Of a stretch of 64,000 bases of DNA, positions 21,326 through 32,246 are shown one piece after another. The DNA lies in the NCBI GenBank assembly GCA_013176395.1, contig JABMLP010000013.1, positions 372,001 through 436,000 on the forward strand. Reading direction: 5' to 3'. The stretch comes from Venturia oleaginea. Its lineage: Eukaryota; Ascomycota; Dothideomycetes; Venturiales; Venturiaceae. The notes below the pieces were generated by a model. It had not been told where the DNA came from. It saw only the letters and a list, made by a program, of their open reading frames with translations, and made no database searches. Each line of letters starts with the position of its first letter. Position 1 is the first letter of the stretch. The position numbers and the translations under genes are program-made.

Positions 21326-22288
21326 TCAGTCGACAATCTGGCAATGATATAACAATGTCTTGCAACGAAAGCATGTCCAGTCACTAGGTAATTCTGGAAG
21401 TTCGAAGGTGTAATGGCACGGACACCTCACCCGCATACCGGGGCTTATCACTTTGCCCACTTTGATTCCGTTCTTGATTAATGGGTCAGACTTCAGTTTC
21501 TGTACTTCGTGGACCATCCCAAGAGTGACATCTACAATGAGCTCAGGTATGGCTTTCATGAGTTGCGCTAGCGGTTTAGGATCCACATCCTCATCCTTTG
21601 GCTTGAGGAGATCCAAGGTGTTCGCTATCACAACGGCAAGAGCAGCATCTCAGAGCGTACGATCGGTGGTTGCAGTCTCGTTGTAGATGATCTCGATCAC
21701 GGGCACGAGACTCGCTTCAATGCGGTCGAGATTGGTGACGTGCTTTTCGAAGCGTTCAGCAGCGGCTTGTTTGAGTATTGGTACGTCGTAGAAGTCTGCC
21801 GCGATATAGAGATTGACGTCGTGTACTAGGGCATCGTCCGGGTCGATGTCGGGATAGCTCATATCATAGAGAAAGTCCAGGACCAGAGCTATCGTGGCAG
21901 AAGAGCCGATCGCAAGGTTAACGACGTTGTCTTTACCTTCCCATTAAGTATTAGTTCAAAGCTGAATGACTCTGAAAGGCCCCGGAAGAAAGATTGAAGG
22001 TGTTGATTTCCTGAATTGCAGGAAGGGCGATACACACCTTGAAGCTATTGGGCTTGCATGCTTTCTGGAAGAATCTCGATTGTGCACACACGATTGCCTT
22101 GTGAACGTTGAACTCCTTCTCATCGCTCGTACACCGTTGGGTAAGTTCGCAGTATTCTTCTGACGTGCGCAAGCTGAAATGAGATAATTCAGTACATCGT
22201 GTCAATGACGAGAGGACACATACCGATGAAGAGCTTCTTTGTGCGCTCTGAGTATCGCGGTGTCCAATTTTGACTGATTCGTGGCCAT
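21326..22288 (-). pseudogene. BTB/POZ-domain gene A, damaged by an in-frame stop and a lost splice site
   Basis: Fungal BTB/POZ protein, usually a protein-interaction adaptor. Start ATG 22288 (MATNQSKLDTAILRAHKEAL), intron 22174-22223, then the BTB signature EKEFNVHKAIVCAQSRFFQK. The BTB continues in ALVLDFLYDMSYPD and VNLYIAADFYDVPILKQAA. Where the paralogue at 22735-23603 has an AG acceptor before EGKEN, this copy has GG before EGKDN, so the second intron cannot be spliced as expected. Further on, DRTL is followed by an in-frame TGA (21650-21652) and then DAALAVV in the same frame, where an Arg codon (CGA) is likely. The C-terminus has a small Cys pair motif (RCPCHY...CFRC). It may still be transcribed; models with alternative splice sites are possible. 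Confidence 0.65.
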
Positions 22289-22734
22289 GGTCGGAGATGT
22301 TTGTAAATGGTTGGTTGTGGTTTGTATTTTGAAAGAGTTGTAAGAAAGGAGGGACAAAGAGGAAGTTTGTATTGGAGGGACGGAGTGTTGTGAATAAACA
22401 CGTGTCGATTACCACTGAAGATAGTGAGAAGCTGTCGTCGCCTCATGTAATTTGTAGGTATGCTATTCTTCTTTACCATTACGCAGTCTGCTCAAGCTAC
22501 TCAATTATGGACAGGCTTCCAAGGGATTTACTGAAATTTCTGCAGGCTCGATCACCAATTCATAGCCTGTACCAGGCTCGCATGACCTCTGCTCCAAGGC
22601 AGAGTTGCAAACGCCCAAGATCCTAATCCATATCCTCTAGCTCCAGTTGATGATCCTCTCGATAGCCGTGCAGCTTAAATCCTGTTTGGACTCCTTCTCC
22701 CGAGCTTTTCGCTCGCGCCCATCATTCAGCATGC
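22289..22734. other. intergenic between the two BTB genes
   Basis: Promoter side of BTB gene A and 3' side of BTB gene B; no other feature seen. Confidence 0.4.
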
Positions 22735-23603
22735 TCATGTACATCTCACCCTGTCACCCGGCCGTATCTTGTTGATTCTATTCTTCGATTTCTCCTTGTC
22801 AGAGAGTAATCTTATGGCGATGTCCTTGGTGAATTCGGGGTTATCGTCCATAAACTTGGCGAGCGGTGTTGCAGTGCCTTCAAGCCCGGAAGTGATAAGT
22901 TCTGATACATGCTCGATTATGGTGCTCAGAACTATCTCGTGAAGTGTACAGATGGCGGTTTCGTTGTCAATGGAAAGATCGTTCAGAGTCATAGTGCGGT
23001 TCACAAAATCGGAAAGCGAGTCCAAATTCCCAATAGTTCCTTATAATGCATACATAATGATAGAATAGTGCTAAAGCCCTCATGGCCTCGGTCTCTAGAA
23101 AGGGAAACGAGTTGGAAAAACAGAACCTATCTTCATCAAGACATCGAGATCGATCCTCCAGAATGTCCAGCGACTTGACTTCTGATATTCTTGGACACCT
23201 CAGGCCACATTTCTTCACGTGGATATAAAGGTAGTTCAGGAGGATGGAGATGATTGATGAATTGCTGCTAGTGAGGTTGATGTGGTTTTCTTTCCCTTCC
23301 TGGAGAGTGTCAGCTACACATCCAAGCGAACAATGAGCTCTCGTATAACGTTCGATCAGATCGTCGAGCTGAGTTGACAGAGCGCTTTACAAAATCTGCC
23401 TTTGTGGTGGGAAACAAAGATAGCTTGAAGCTATCTGGCTCACAAGCCTTCTCAAAAAACCTGGATTGAGCGCAGACAATTGCCTTGTGGACTTTGAATC
23501 CCTTGCCATCCTCAGTGCAGCGTAGAACGAGGTCAGCGTGCTTTCCGGTGTCGAGCAATCGTCGCAGTCCGGCCTTGTGGACCTCTAATGCTATGTCTGT
23601 CAT
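22735..23603 (-). pseudogene. BTB/POZ-domain gene B, degenerate tandem paralogue
   Basis: Start ATG 23603 (MTDIALEVHKAGLRRLL). The BTB core KHADLVLRC and GFKVHKAIVCAQSRFFEKAC is followed after an intron-like gap by EGKENHINLTSSNSSIISIL, parallel to gene A. The donor expected after DSFK reads CT instead of GT. The middle changes frame near 23040, and the C-terminal part (NETAICTLHEIVLS to IRPGDRVRC) ends in a stop exactly where gene A continues RCPCHY. Similar order and shared C-terminal motif show a tandem duplication followed by decay. No intact protein can be read. Confidence 0.6.
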
Positions 23604-24371
23604 GTTTGGTGATAGGTCGACAAATGTGTGAGAAAAGAAGTGATGGAGTATGTAGTCTACTCGTATGTTGGACTCGCTAAGACGTGTCACATGGTTTCAG
23701 ACAGTAATGAGCGATGTTGTGTACATGCGGAAGGGCTTCCACGCCTTCAGAGTTCCTATGGATTCTCAACGTATAACATAGCCAGAAATGTATATTCTCG
23801 ATGTCAATTCGACGGCTCGTATGTTAGTGGAAGAAGTCAAATCCATGCGACATTGTTCTACCTTTTAGCAATACTCAGACTTGTGGTCTTTCTACGGCAG
23901 GCAAGGCTTGCTGCAGGAACACACGAACGCCATTGTAACAAGATCTCAAGCATAAGCGAACATAAGGATGTCTTCCTAGGCCCACAATTTTGGCCGTGAG
24001 ACCGGTATCAATATTGGTGACTCGACTCTGCGAGACATAAGACCATAGTGAATCGTGGCTAGACCATTCAGACTTGGAGTAATAGCTGGGGAGGGAATGT
24101 GTTCGAGTACCCAAGAATGGAAGCCGTCATGTTGAATCACAGTATACAAAGAAAGGATGGTGCACGAGATGGATCATTGAGCAGAAACGAAGGTGAGGAT
24201 GTTGTTACAAACTTTGTGAAGTATTAGACTGGGGAGTGGGGTCTTCTATTCTCCCGCTTGCCGGAGTTCTCTCGATTCATGTAGACCCTGTATGAGGTAC
24301 AAGATTACTAGCTAAGCAGATATAATACAAGATCCCAAACGCTCCCGTCTATCATCAACATCTCCATGATA
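23604..24371. other. intergenic, nothing recognised
   Basis: About 770 bp upstream of BTB gene B and downstream of the SDR gene; no coding or RNA feature supported. Confidence 0.4.
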
Positions 24372-25294
24372 TTATGATACAACTTTGGAATAACTGGCCA
24401 CTGGAAACATCTCTCCAGCACTGACGAGTCCTAAGGTGCACAACTCGGGATTTTGCTCCAACTCCGCTCTCCTCGCCTTCATCTCATCAACATCCCAGTT
24501 CGCCCACACAAATCTCCCGGAAAGAAAGCTCGCTTCTTCACTTGCAAGCCAGACACAAAAATTCCCTGGCAGATTGACATCGTCCCAGTCCACATCACCC
24601 TCCTTGAACCCAGCAGACCTTGTCAATTCGGTAAAGACTCCACCCGGATGAATGCTGTAGGTTCGCAGCCCAGACGCCTTATTCTCGATATACATCCGTC
24701 GAAGCAAACTGCTGAAGGCAGCTTTGCTTGCGCCATATAAGGTGATAGATTTGGCACAGCGACATGAGCAGCCGCGCTCGAAACATCGATGATAATGCGA
24801 TTCTTGTTTTCCGGACCATTGACAAGAAATTCGTGGACAACGTTCAACGCCCCTTTAAAGTTGGTTTCGAAACATTGCCAGACTTCGGACAATGGCAAAT
24901 CGAGGGTCCCCTTTTTGCTGTTGACCATACCTGCACAAGAAACGAGAATGTCTACATCTCCAATGATTTTGCGAGCATCTTCGAAGACTTCCTTGATCTT
25001 GGGTCCATCGGATACTGATGCCGCGTACGTGTGGATTTTACACTTGAAGTTTAGCGTCGATAATTCTTCTTTCGCCTTCTGTAAAGTGCGCTCGCGTCGC
25101 GCAACGAGAATAACGTTAGATGCGCCGGCAGAAACAAATGCTGTAGCAATCGCGAGTCCGATCCCTGTCGCGCCTCCAGTGACTAGAACGTTTTTTTCTG
25201 CTGCCGAATGCTGTGGTAAAGACGGAGATATCGCAGCATATGGTGCTCGATGGTAGGTTTTGGTGAAAGAGGTGGAGAAGTTGGGTTGTGACAT
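24372..25294 (-). pseudogene. short-chain dehydrogenase/reductase, frameshifted at the catalytic motif
   Basis: NAD(P)-dependent classical SDR. I chose ATG 25294 (MSQPNFSTSFTKTYHRAPYA) over the upstream in-frame ATG 25369 because it matches the usual fungal SDR N-terminus. Visible parts are the Rossmann motif VTGGATGIGLAIA, the NAG-equivalent SCAGMV, the catalytic Ser region IDVSSAAAH and, in another frame, the C-terminal half GLRTYSIHPGGVFTELT. The frame breaks inside the YxxxK active site: CCTTAT-AT-GGCGCAAGCAAA has an extra AT (about 24735-24740), where PYGASKAAF is expected. No intron fits there. The gene is either a pseudogene or carries a sequence error; otherwise both halves look undamaged. 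Substrate unknown. Confidence 0.8.
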
Positions 25295-26577
25295 TGCGTT
25301 TGACTGAGATGAGTAAATAACAATTGAATGCTCGATTTGCTGATTTCTGTTTTGGATAGGCTCAACCATTCCGAGAACGAGCTTCTTTATATTGATGCCC
25401 CCAATGCCACCTGAATTATTGTCATCTCAATAAGAATACGACTTTCTGCCCGGCAGCCAATCAGATCTTCCGTCTTTCGTCTGACTTACTAATACGCCCC
25501 AAGAAAATTAGATTGCGTAACCTCCATCTGCTCAAGCCAGAAAGTACCTACCCCTTCTGAACTGGACACCCATGGCTCAAAGCTCTATCGTAGATTCCGC
25601 TCAGAGATAAACAGCTGATATCCCTGTCTATAGTCAGTGCATAACTCGAACTGGTAACAGCTAAACTATACAAACTCTCGCCACTACGTCTTCGAGACTC
25701 GCTCCTGCGGGAAGCAAGGATAGGAATTGCTCATCTTTAGGCGGAATCTACGGTACCCCTTCAATTCCATGAGCGCCTGCAGCTACTCCTCTTTGACATA
25801 AATATGACTTTCCTCAATCATGGGATAAACATGACCAAAAAGTTTACACCAGTCATCCACAGATCTAATGTCCTGAGTATATGCGGACTTGGATCTCTTG
25901 CAACAGCTTGGATGGGTATAGTAGCGCGCGTGATGTGACCTAAGCATTGCATTTCTCGGGAGTCAGGAGGAGCATCGATTGCCTTGGCTCGAGGGGAAGA
26001 GAAAGGAAGGAGCTTAGTTTCTTTTTGGATCGTGTGTCGGCTCTAGTTTGAATGTTTGGCGCCATGTTGATTAGTTTTGTAGTTCAGCAAGAATTAAAGG
26101 ATGTTTAGTAGTATGACAACACATTAAGCCGCCCGGAAATCAGATGGATAGGCACGAGATTATATGAACAATGAGGGGATCTGCGTACAGGCGATTCGTA
26201 TCCATAGCCCTCTATCCGAGTACATTACAGTGGAAATTTATCATTCTTCCCTGAAAAGGATAAAGGTGTCCGCGTAATAGCTTGGATGTGCTATAGAACA
26301 GTTGTAATTCGCCATACTCGTATGGAAAGGCTGCAATAATTCCACGACTTGGCTCTGGGAAACCCTAGTGTACATCTGAGCTTGGCGACGTAGGTGTTGT
26401 GGTGTTGAATGCAGTAGCCTGTGGGACGGGGACAGGAAATATAACGAAGGGTCTAGGTAGTCTAGGTATAGTTTACAGTACAGCTATTCTCAATCGGGCG
26501 CAGTACATGCATCACATGGATTACTGCCATCATATCCTGCGGAACTCTGTCTTCTCCTGGTCTAATATTACTCGCAA
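25295..26577. other. intergenic, nothing recognised
   Basis: About 1.3 kb with no supported gene, RNA or repeat. Confidence 0.4.
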
Positions 26578-27126
26578 ATGTTTCCCGGAAGTCCGAAAAG
26601 CTACGAATGGTCCTCAACGCTCCAGGGCTGGCATGAACGAGCGCATCCCCATCCCGCCCCTCATAGCATCGACTTCGGCACAGCCAATATCCTCATGGCT
26701 TCACGCTACAATGCGCCAGGAGGGAGTGGTTTCAATATGGCACTCTTCGAGCTCGACGACGAACCGAAAATCGCTGTTGATGGCGTAGGACGCGTGGTCA
26801 TACTAGACGGTGCAGATGCCACGGCACTCAACGCCTTACTGGACAAGATAACTGTTTTGCAAGTAAAGGCATACAGAATTCACCACATGGCCACTTGCCA
26901 AACACACACTACTGTGAATGTGGCTGCACCAGATGGCGCTTTCGAGAAGTTCAGCATTTATGGATACCGCAAGTCGATGCGTGATCTGGAGAAGAATGCT
27001 GGCCAGTTGCCAGAGAGTTTGTGGCAACTCTACGGCTTGGCAGATGAAGGTACAGGTCGTCGTCGATATCAAGAAAGAGACGAGGATGTTTTGAAAGCTG
27101 TCAAAGAACGAGTCAAGCATCTTTAA
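26578..27126 (+). CDS. hypothetical protein, 182 aa
   Basis: ATG 26578 to stop at 27126 in one frame. I do not recognise a family. The middle (FNMALFELDDEPKIAVDGVG) and the C-terminus (ALADEG-like region, Arg/Glu-rich KAVKERVKHL end) have the composition of a real soluble protein. An intron could be hidden near 26860-26935 (GTAAAG donor), which would shorten the protein. No signal peptide or membrane segment. Confidence 0.5.
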   Translation: MFPGSPKSYEWSSTLQGWHERAHPHPAPHSIDFGTANILMASRYNAPGGSGFNMALFELDDEPKIAVDGVGRVVILDGADATALNALLDKITVLQVKAYRIHHMATCQTHTTVNVAAPDGAFEKFSIYGYRKSMRDLEKNAGQLPESLWQLYGLADEGTGRRRYQERDEDVLKAVKERVKHL

Positions 27127-27857
27127 GGTAGCGCCACACCGTTTACTTGTTAATGGTCTTTTGGATGCAAACGTTGAGCATAACAATGGCAGAGTTTGGC
27201 CGCTTCTTGACGTCATCTTGAGAAGAAGATTCAATGCCTACATCTCAGTGTCCGGAGCTTGAGTTCGTGTCTCGTCGATTCTTCCCCTCCTCACTTTCTC
27301 TCTCTATTAACAAGCCGCGATGTAGTTGTGTTTCTTGGTCATTTCTTCGTTTCCTCATCTCATGTTCCTGTAGTTTGGTGTGGCCCAGTCCGCGGCCATT
27401 GCTGTGGTCTCGAGAGGCAATTTTAACACAATATCTTGCTCAACCCCCAGAAATCTGCGTGAACCATGACCAGTTGGGTCCTCAAATTGCAATTATGTCT
27501 TCCAGAGTGCAGACACTTGCTGGATCAATAATGCAGACGGCGCGACTGGAGAAGGACTGGATCGCAATTTGATTGAAAATCGCATAGCTTTTTCTGAGAA
27601 TCAGGATTGTATACAAGTCCATCATAACCAAAATATCTTTGACGACATCAAAGCTAACATAATTTGCAGCAGATAACACGAAACCTCTCGATACAGCCTA
27701 TCGCTCCTTGTATACGGATCTCAAAATAGGACAGCATCGAAACTCCTCGATCTAGCCACGTGCCTCTCTCAAATCGGCTTCAAACCACCTAAATTCATCT
27801 TCATCCCTCGAAAGAATAGAATCCTCATCATACAGCTCCTCTCCTGGGCTGGATGAG
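27127..27857. other. intergenic, nothing recognised
   Basis: Flanking and promoter sequence only. Confidence 0.4.
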
Positions 27858-29018
27858 ATGTCCCACAGCTCGCGCATGGACTTCTGGGGCGGTGGTGTCG
27901 GCGAAGGCACACCTACCAAAATGGCTAAAGGCTGGATTGTAATGATCGTCCTTACGGTTCCTATCGTCTTAATGGTCCTCGTGTTCTTACTATGTTGCTG
28001 TAGGGTGCATTATTTTGATCATCTCAGGCCGATCTCCAAATGGAGGGTCGAAAGAAGAGCACAGCGGATGGCAGAAATGGAGAAGGATGGCTTTGTGGTT
28101 GAGGATATGAGGAGACAGCACAGTGTCGTAGCGATGGATATGGAAGAAGAAGGAGAGTCGTTGAGCCAGAGGATAAGGAGGCTGAGGGAGATGGGATCGG
28201 GGACGGAGATGGATGTTGATGGGCACTATTCACCCACGGTTCATCTATCGCCTGGGTATCGCTCGCCTCGTACACCTTCAGTAATAGGATCAGTGGTTGA
28301 GCATTATCCATCAATGGTTCCGGAAGTTCCTTACTCGACCACGGCATCAGTGAATGGAATGGTTGCAGGATCGTCTTATTGTCCATCCGTGGCATCCACC
28401 TCAGTCTATCCATTCGGCGCCGAAGGCAGTTTTCGTCCCGTATCGCTATTGGGTTCTATCTACACACCCAACACTCGAGAGATGATCCGTCCAGTTGCAC
28501 AATCAGGTTCGGTACATGGGATAATAGCCGGGCCATCACTTCGTCCAGCAGCAGCAGCTCCAGGAAACCCTCACACATTCGCGCGATATCCATCCCACAA
28601 CGATTTTTGCCAAACCCGTCCATCTGCTGTAGCAACGCTCCCTCAATTCTCCTTTCCAAAACGAGAGAACCTTCGTCCTGTCTCGCAATCGGGTTCGGTA
28701 AACGGTATAGGTGCATCACAGGGGTTTCATTCGCCGAGGGTCCGCCAGGCACCAAGTCGTCGCACGTCACTGCTGTCAATGCATGAATTACCACCAACTG
28801 ACCGAGAGAACCTTCGGACTGTCTCGGAGCAGTCGGCCTCGATGGACGATCAGGTCGGACGACCTCCGCCGCCAACAGACGACACGTTAACCTCGTCACC
28901 CGATACTCGCGACCTTTGTCTCTCTGCATCGCAATTGGCATTGTTGACCGAGGGAGCGGGAAACTCATCGACACATCCCTTCGATGTACTTCCTGAAGAC
29001 CCGAGAGAGTTTCGATGA
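27858..29018 (+). CDS. single-pass membrane protein with internal repeats, 386 aa, unknown function
   Basis: A short N-terminus is followed by one strong membrane segment (residues about 26-48, WIVMIVLTVPIVLMVLVFLL, ending CCC). The long Ser/Pro-rich hydrophilic tail is preceded by basic residues (RVERRAQR), suggesting a type III orientation with the tail in the cytosol. The tail carries imperfect repeats of R-E-x-x-R-P-V-x-Q-S-G-S-V-x-G: REMIRPVAQSGSVHGI, RENLRPVSQSGSVNGI, and a worn third, RENLRTVSEQSAS. The Cys cluster at the inner membrane face could be palmitoylated. No enzyme domain recognised. Single exon. Confidence 0.65.
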   Translation: MSHSSRMDFWGGGVGEGTPTKMAKGWIVMIVLTVPIVLMVLVFLLCCCRVHYFDHLRPISKWRVERRAQRMAEMEKDGFVVEDMRRQHSVVAMDMEEEGESLSQRIRRLREMGSGTEMDVDGHYSPTVHLSPGYRSPRTPSVIGSVVEHYPSMVPEVPYSTTASVNGMVAGSSYCPSVASTSVYPFGAEGSFRPVSLLGSIYTPNTREMIRPVAQSGSVHGIIAGPSLRPAAAAPGNPHTFARYPSHNDFCQTRPSAVATLPQFSFPKRENLRPVSQSGSVNGIGASQGFHSPRVRQAPSRRTSLLSMHELPPTDRENLRTVSEQSASMDDQVGRPPPPTDDTLTSSPDTRDLCLSASQLALLTEGAGNSSTHPFDVLPEDPREFR

Positions 29019-29819
29019 TGAGCCCGATTCTTAGCTCATCATAAACCAAGACCCGCCATACTAAAGACATGAGGAGAACACGATACAAAAAGCAATCCAT
29101 GAATAAATGTTCCGACCCACAACAATAAGCATGAAGGCTACGAAGCCCGATTGCAGTCAGATGAATCTCCAATGCCAATCTCCTTACTTACTCGCCAGTC
29201 CATCATGTGATCTTTCCACGTCCACACTGATCTTCTTTCCATTCACTATCGCCATGACTAAATACTCCTACTTCACTCAATCTTCCCAGCACCCTTGAGT
29301 ACGCTTCCTCCTCACATGTCCGGTATACCTGCGAATCTGGTCACCCACCCAACTACTCATCCGCCGATATCAAGCTTATCTGTGAGTTGATGTTGTAATT
29401 TCAGTGACGAGTACCTCATCGTCAACCATTCATCTCTTACCTCTCTACGCCTTTCTCTTGCTTTTCTCGCCAACGCTGTCATCATCAACGCCATCGCATC
29501 AATGCCGTACCCTGTCACTCACCAATGCCGTTACTCACTAATAATGCTCGATTCCTGTCTTCGACTCCTCAATTCCTACTCTCGACGCCATCACCCTTCA
29601 ACATCGGCATTCACGGCTCTCTAACAATGGCACCTCCGGACGATCAAGGATTCATGTATCGCAAGTGGATCAAGCGGTGAGTTGTTGGAATAATTGGGTC
29701 TGAGACAGGGTCGCACGATGGCAACAATTATATAACCACCTGGCGATCATACTTTGGTCAGGATTATGAAATCTGAGCTATTTGTTCGACTCTATCATCC
29801 CTAAAGCACCAATATTAAC
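29019..29819. other. intergenic with one orphan exon-like ORF
   Basis: Convergent 3' flanks. A short ATG frame at 29627 (MAPPDDQGFMYRKWIK) ends at a good donor (GTGAGT), but the only continuation I find stops after a few residues, so I do not call a gene. Confidence 0.35.
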
Positions 29820-30941
29820 TCAAATCTTCGCCGTCGTAGTCCACTCCTCACTGAATGGGTAGTCAACATAGCCTTTCGCGCCCTCGCTATAAAACGTCAC
29901 TCGGTCGTACGGATTCAACTCGATGCCTTTCTGAACCCGGAAGGGCAAATCCGGCGTCGAGATGAAGAATCTCCCAAAGGTCGGAATGACTTGATACTCC
30001 TTGTATGTCTTTTCCACTATCTCTTCCGCCTTCTTAGGCGTGATACCTCCAGCAACCAAAACCGGCTTTTCAGTTCCCCACGCCTCAATGGCAAAATCAA
30101 GACCGCCTTGGCCAGCGTAGATACCGTCGATTGGTCCCGTGCCACCGAGACGGGGTTCAATGAGGTCGAGGAATGCGATATCGAGCTTTTTGAGTTGGTG
30201 GATTAGGTAGATGAATGTTGGCCGCGGATCATCCATCCGTTTGTTTCCAGGTGCAAATTGCGTGAAGGGACTCAATCGGACACCAACTTTCTCTTTTCCA
30301 ACTGCACCGATTAAAGCCTTGGTTGTTTCTACATGAAATCGAGCTCGGTTCTCGATACTCCCGCCCCATCGATCTGTCCTAGAATTGACGACATCGTGTA
30401 AGAATTGATCGGGTAGATAACCATTCGCGCCATGCAATTCTACGCCGTCAAAACCAGCTTTGATGGCGTTTTTAGCGGCAAGAGTATAATAGTAAATGTA
30501 CTCTTGAATCTCTCCCTCGGTCAAAGCATGAGGCGGCTCCTTCCCTTCACCGACGGGCAAAGGACTCGAACTAACAACCTTGAAACCTCTTTTCTCCAAC
30601 ACATTCGGTTGCGCAGCCCTTCCCAACGCCCATAATTGCACGAAGATGAAAGAACCCTTCGCGTGTACGGCTTCCGTCACTTCTTTCCAGGCGTTAATTT
30701 GCTCGGGACTCCAGATTCCGGGAACACGGTCGTAGCCACCGGCTTTTGGAGATATATATGTCGCTTCTGTGATGATGAGGGTTCCGGGTACGGAAGCGCG
30801 TTGTTCGTAGTATTCCTTCACGATGGGAAGAATCGGGACGTTATTTTCGTCGGCTCGAAGTCGTGTCAGAGGCGCCATTGCTATCCGGTGGTCTAATTTG
30901 ATCGAACCCAGGGCGAGGGGTTCAAACAACTTGTTCGTCAT
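29820..30941 (-). CDS. Old Yellow Enzyme family NAD(P)H:flavin oxidoreductase, 373 aa
   Basis: FMN-dependent ene-reductase of the OYE/12-oxophytodienoate reductase family, reducing activated alkenes. The true start is ATG 30941 (MTNKLFEPLALGSIKLDHRI); the frame upstream opens only with a GTG. Barrel signatures are visible: MAPLTRLRA, ITEATYISP, the substrate-binding pair in GVELHGANGYLPDQFL (His and Asn about residues 167 and 170, with the following Tyr), RTDRWGGSIENRARF, GVRLSPF, and the phosphate-binding end VLVAGGIT and FGRFFISTPDLP. Length is usual for the family and it has no intron. Such genes occur in ergot-alkaloid and other clusters, but no biosynthetic neighbours are present here. 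Confidence 0.92.
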   Translation of the reverse strand: MTNKLFEPLALGSIKLDHRIAMAPLTRLRADENNVPILPIVKEYYEQRASVPGTLIITEATYISPKAGGYDRVPGIWSPEQINAWKEVTEAVHAKGSFIFVQLWALGRAAQPNVLEKRGFKVVSSSPLPVGEGKEPPHALTEGEIQEYIYYYTLAAKNAIKAGFDGVELHGANGYLPDQFLHDVVNSRTDRWGGSIENRARFHVETTKALIGAVGKEKVGVRLSPFTQFAPGNKRMDDPRPTFIYLIHQLKKLDIAFLDLIEPRLGGTGPIDGIYAGQGGLDFAIEAWGTEKPVLVAGGITPKKAEEIVEKTYKEYQVIPTFGRFFISTPDLPFRVQKGIELNPYDRVTFYSEGAKGYVDYPFSEEWTTTAKI

Positions 30942-32246
30942 TTTGGGAATCGGTGGTTTGAAGGGATGGCGGCTCTTTCTTCGGAGTTTAGTCGTCGTTG
31001 AAGTTGTATCGTCGTTGGAGAGACTGATCACAGGTTTGCGACGTTTATCAGGAGTTGCGATTTACCTGGACATATGCTATAATCGAGCAGAGCTTAATTA
31101 TCGATGGATTAGAAAACAGAACGGTGGTGCAATCTCGGGTGAGATCCGATGATATCCGATGAGATAGCCTCGGCACTACTAATCCAGTCTTAATACCGCA
31201 GGCGGGATGGCGAATGGAGTGATTGGTCTCACCGTATTCGTGATGAGCACTGGCGACTTTTGACTTTACGCAAGAGACAGACCTCTTGTCTCCATTTCTA
31301 AAGTTCTCAGAATTAAAGTACCTCAACACAAACATTGCCGCTAGCCTTTTGCCCTTGATCTCATAACGAATCTCGTACCACCTGTCTCTCCATTTGACAT
31401 CCTCGCCCCAACATAGTTGGTAACTAGCAGGTAGGGAAATGTCCATACGCTTCTACTCCCATACACCAAGGCCGATGGAACTTCTTCCACCCGGCGCTTC
31501 TTCGCACAACTCTTAGGTGTCTGATATATTCAGTAAAAAAGGAGTCGGATACCTTTGCATGATGTCCGTGTTGTACAGGTGTTTCTTTGTGCGGAAGCGG
31601 GTGATGTTCGGGAGTATCGAGAAAAGTAGTCAAGTACAGGGCAAGGAATTGCAAGTTCTGGAAACAGGTAGTCTCTGTTTTCAAGAGAGTTGATGTTGGG
31701 GATGAGGAAGAAAGTGTAAGGAGAGCAAGTCGGGGTTTGGAAATTTTATCCATTACGTCTGTCTATGATGGAAAGAAGTGAGAACAAAACTGTTCGTCTA
31801 AATACCAGTTGCGTAATCGTACTGCGCTTGTTGACATGCCAGATCCCTCGACCCGGTTAAATCTCGAAGATGTCTATAAGAAATTGATCAGTGGAGACTA
31901 CTTCATCCCCGGAAGAACGGATCCACCAGAGCATGCTGATAACAGACGAGGAACCTGATCTGCCAGCAAGCACACTTCGCTGAGCGACTGGCATTTTCAT
32001 GGCTTTGGTTTGATCTACGCGGAGTCGCGCAATTAAAATATTGCGGCTCTTCTTTTGACGTCTTTGTCTAGTTATTAAAGAAAGAAGTCTCTCAATGCGA
32101 GACCGGTAGCGATAAAGTTCTGGTCGGAACTTGGAATGCCAGAATCTTGTCAAACTTCATTAGGAGGTGTTTTACGGTTTGCAGGCTGTGATAGAGAGGA
32201 ATGATTTGATGGCAAACCCCCCTCAGACCCGGCTGCCTTAAACCGA
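30942..32246. other. intergenic, nothing firmly recognised
   Basis: About 1.3 kb. A 109-codon minus-strand frame (31753-31424) starts with ATG but has no recognisable domain and is not called. Confidence 0.4.

Noticed and set aside
30942..31031. Upstream N-terminal extension of the OYE gene
   Set aside because: The extended frame begins with GTG; family similarity starts at the ATG at 30941.
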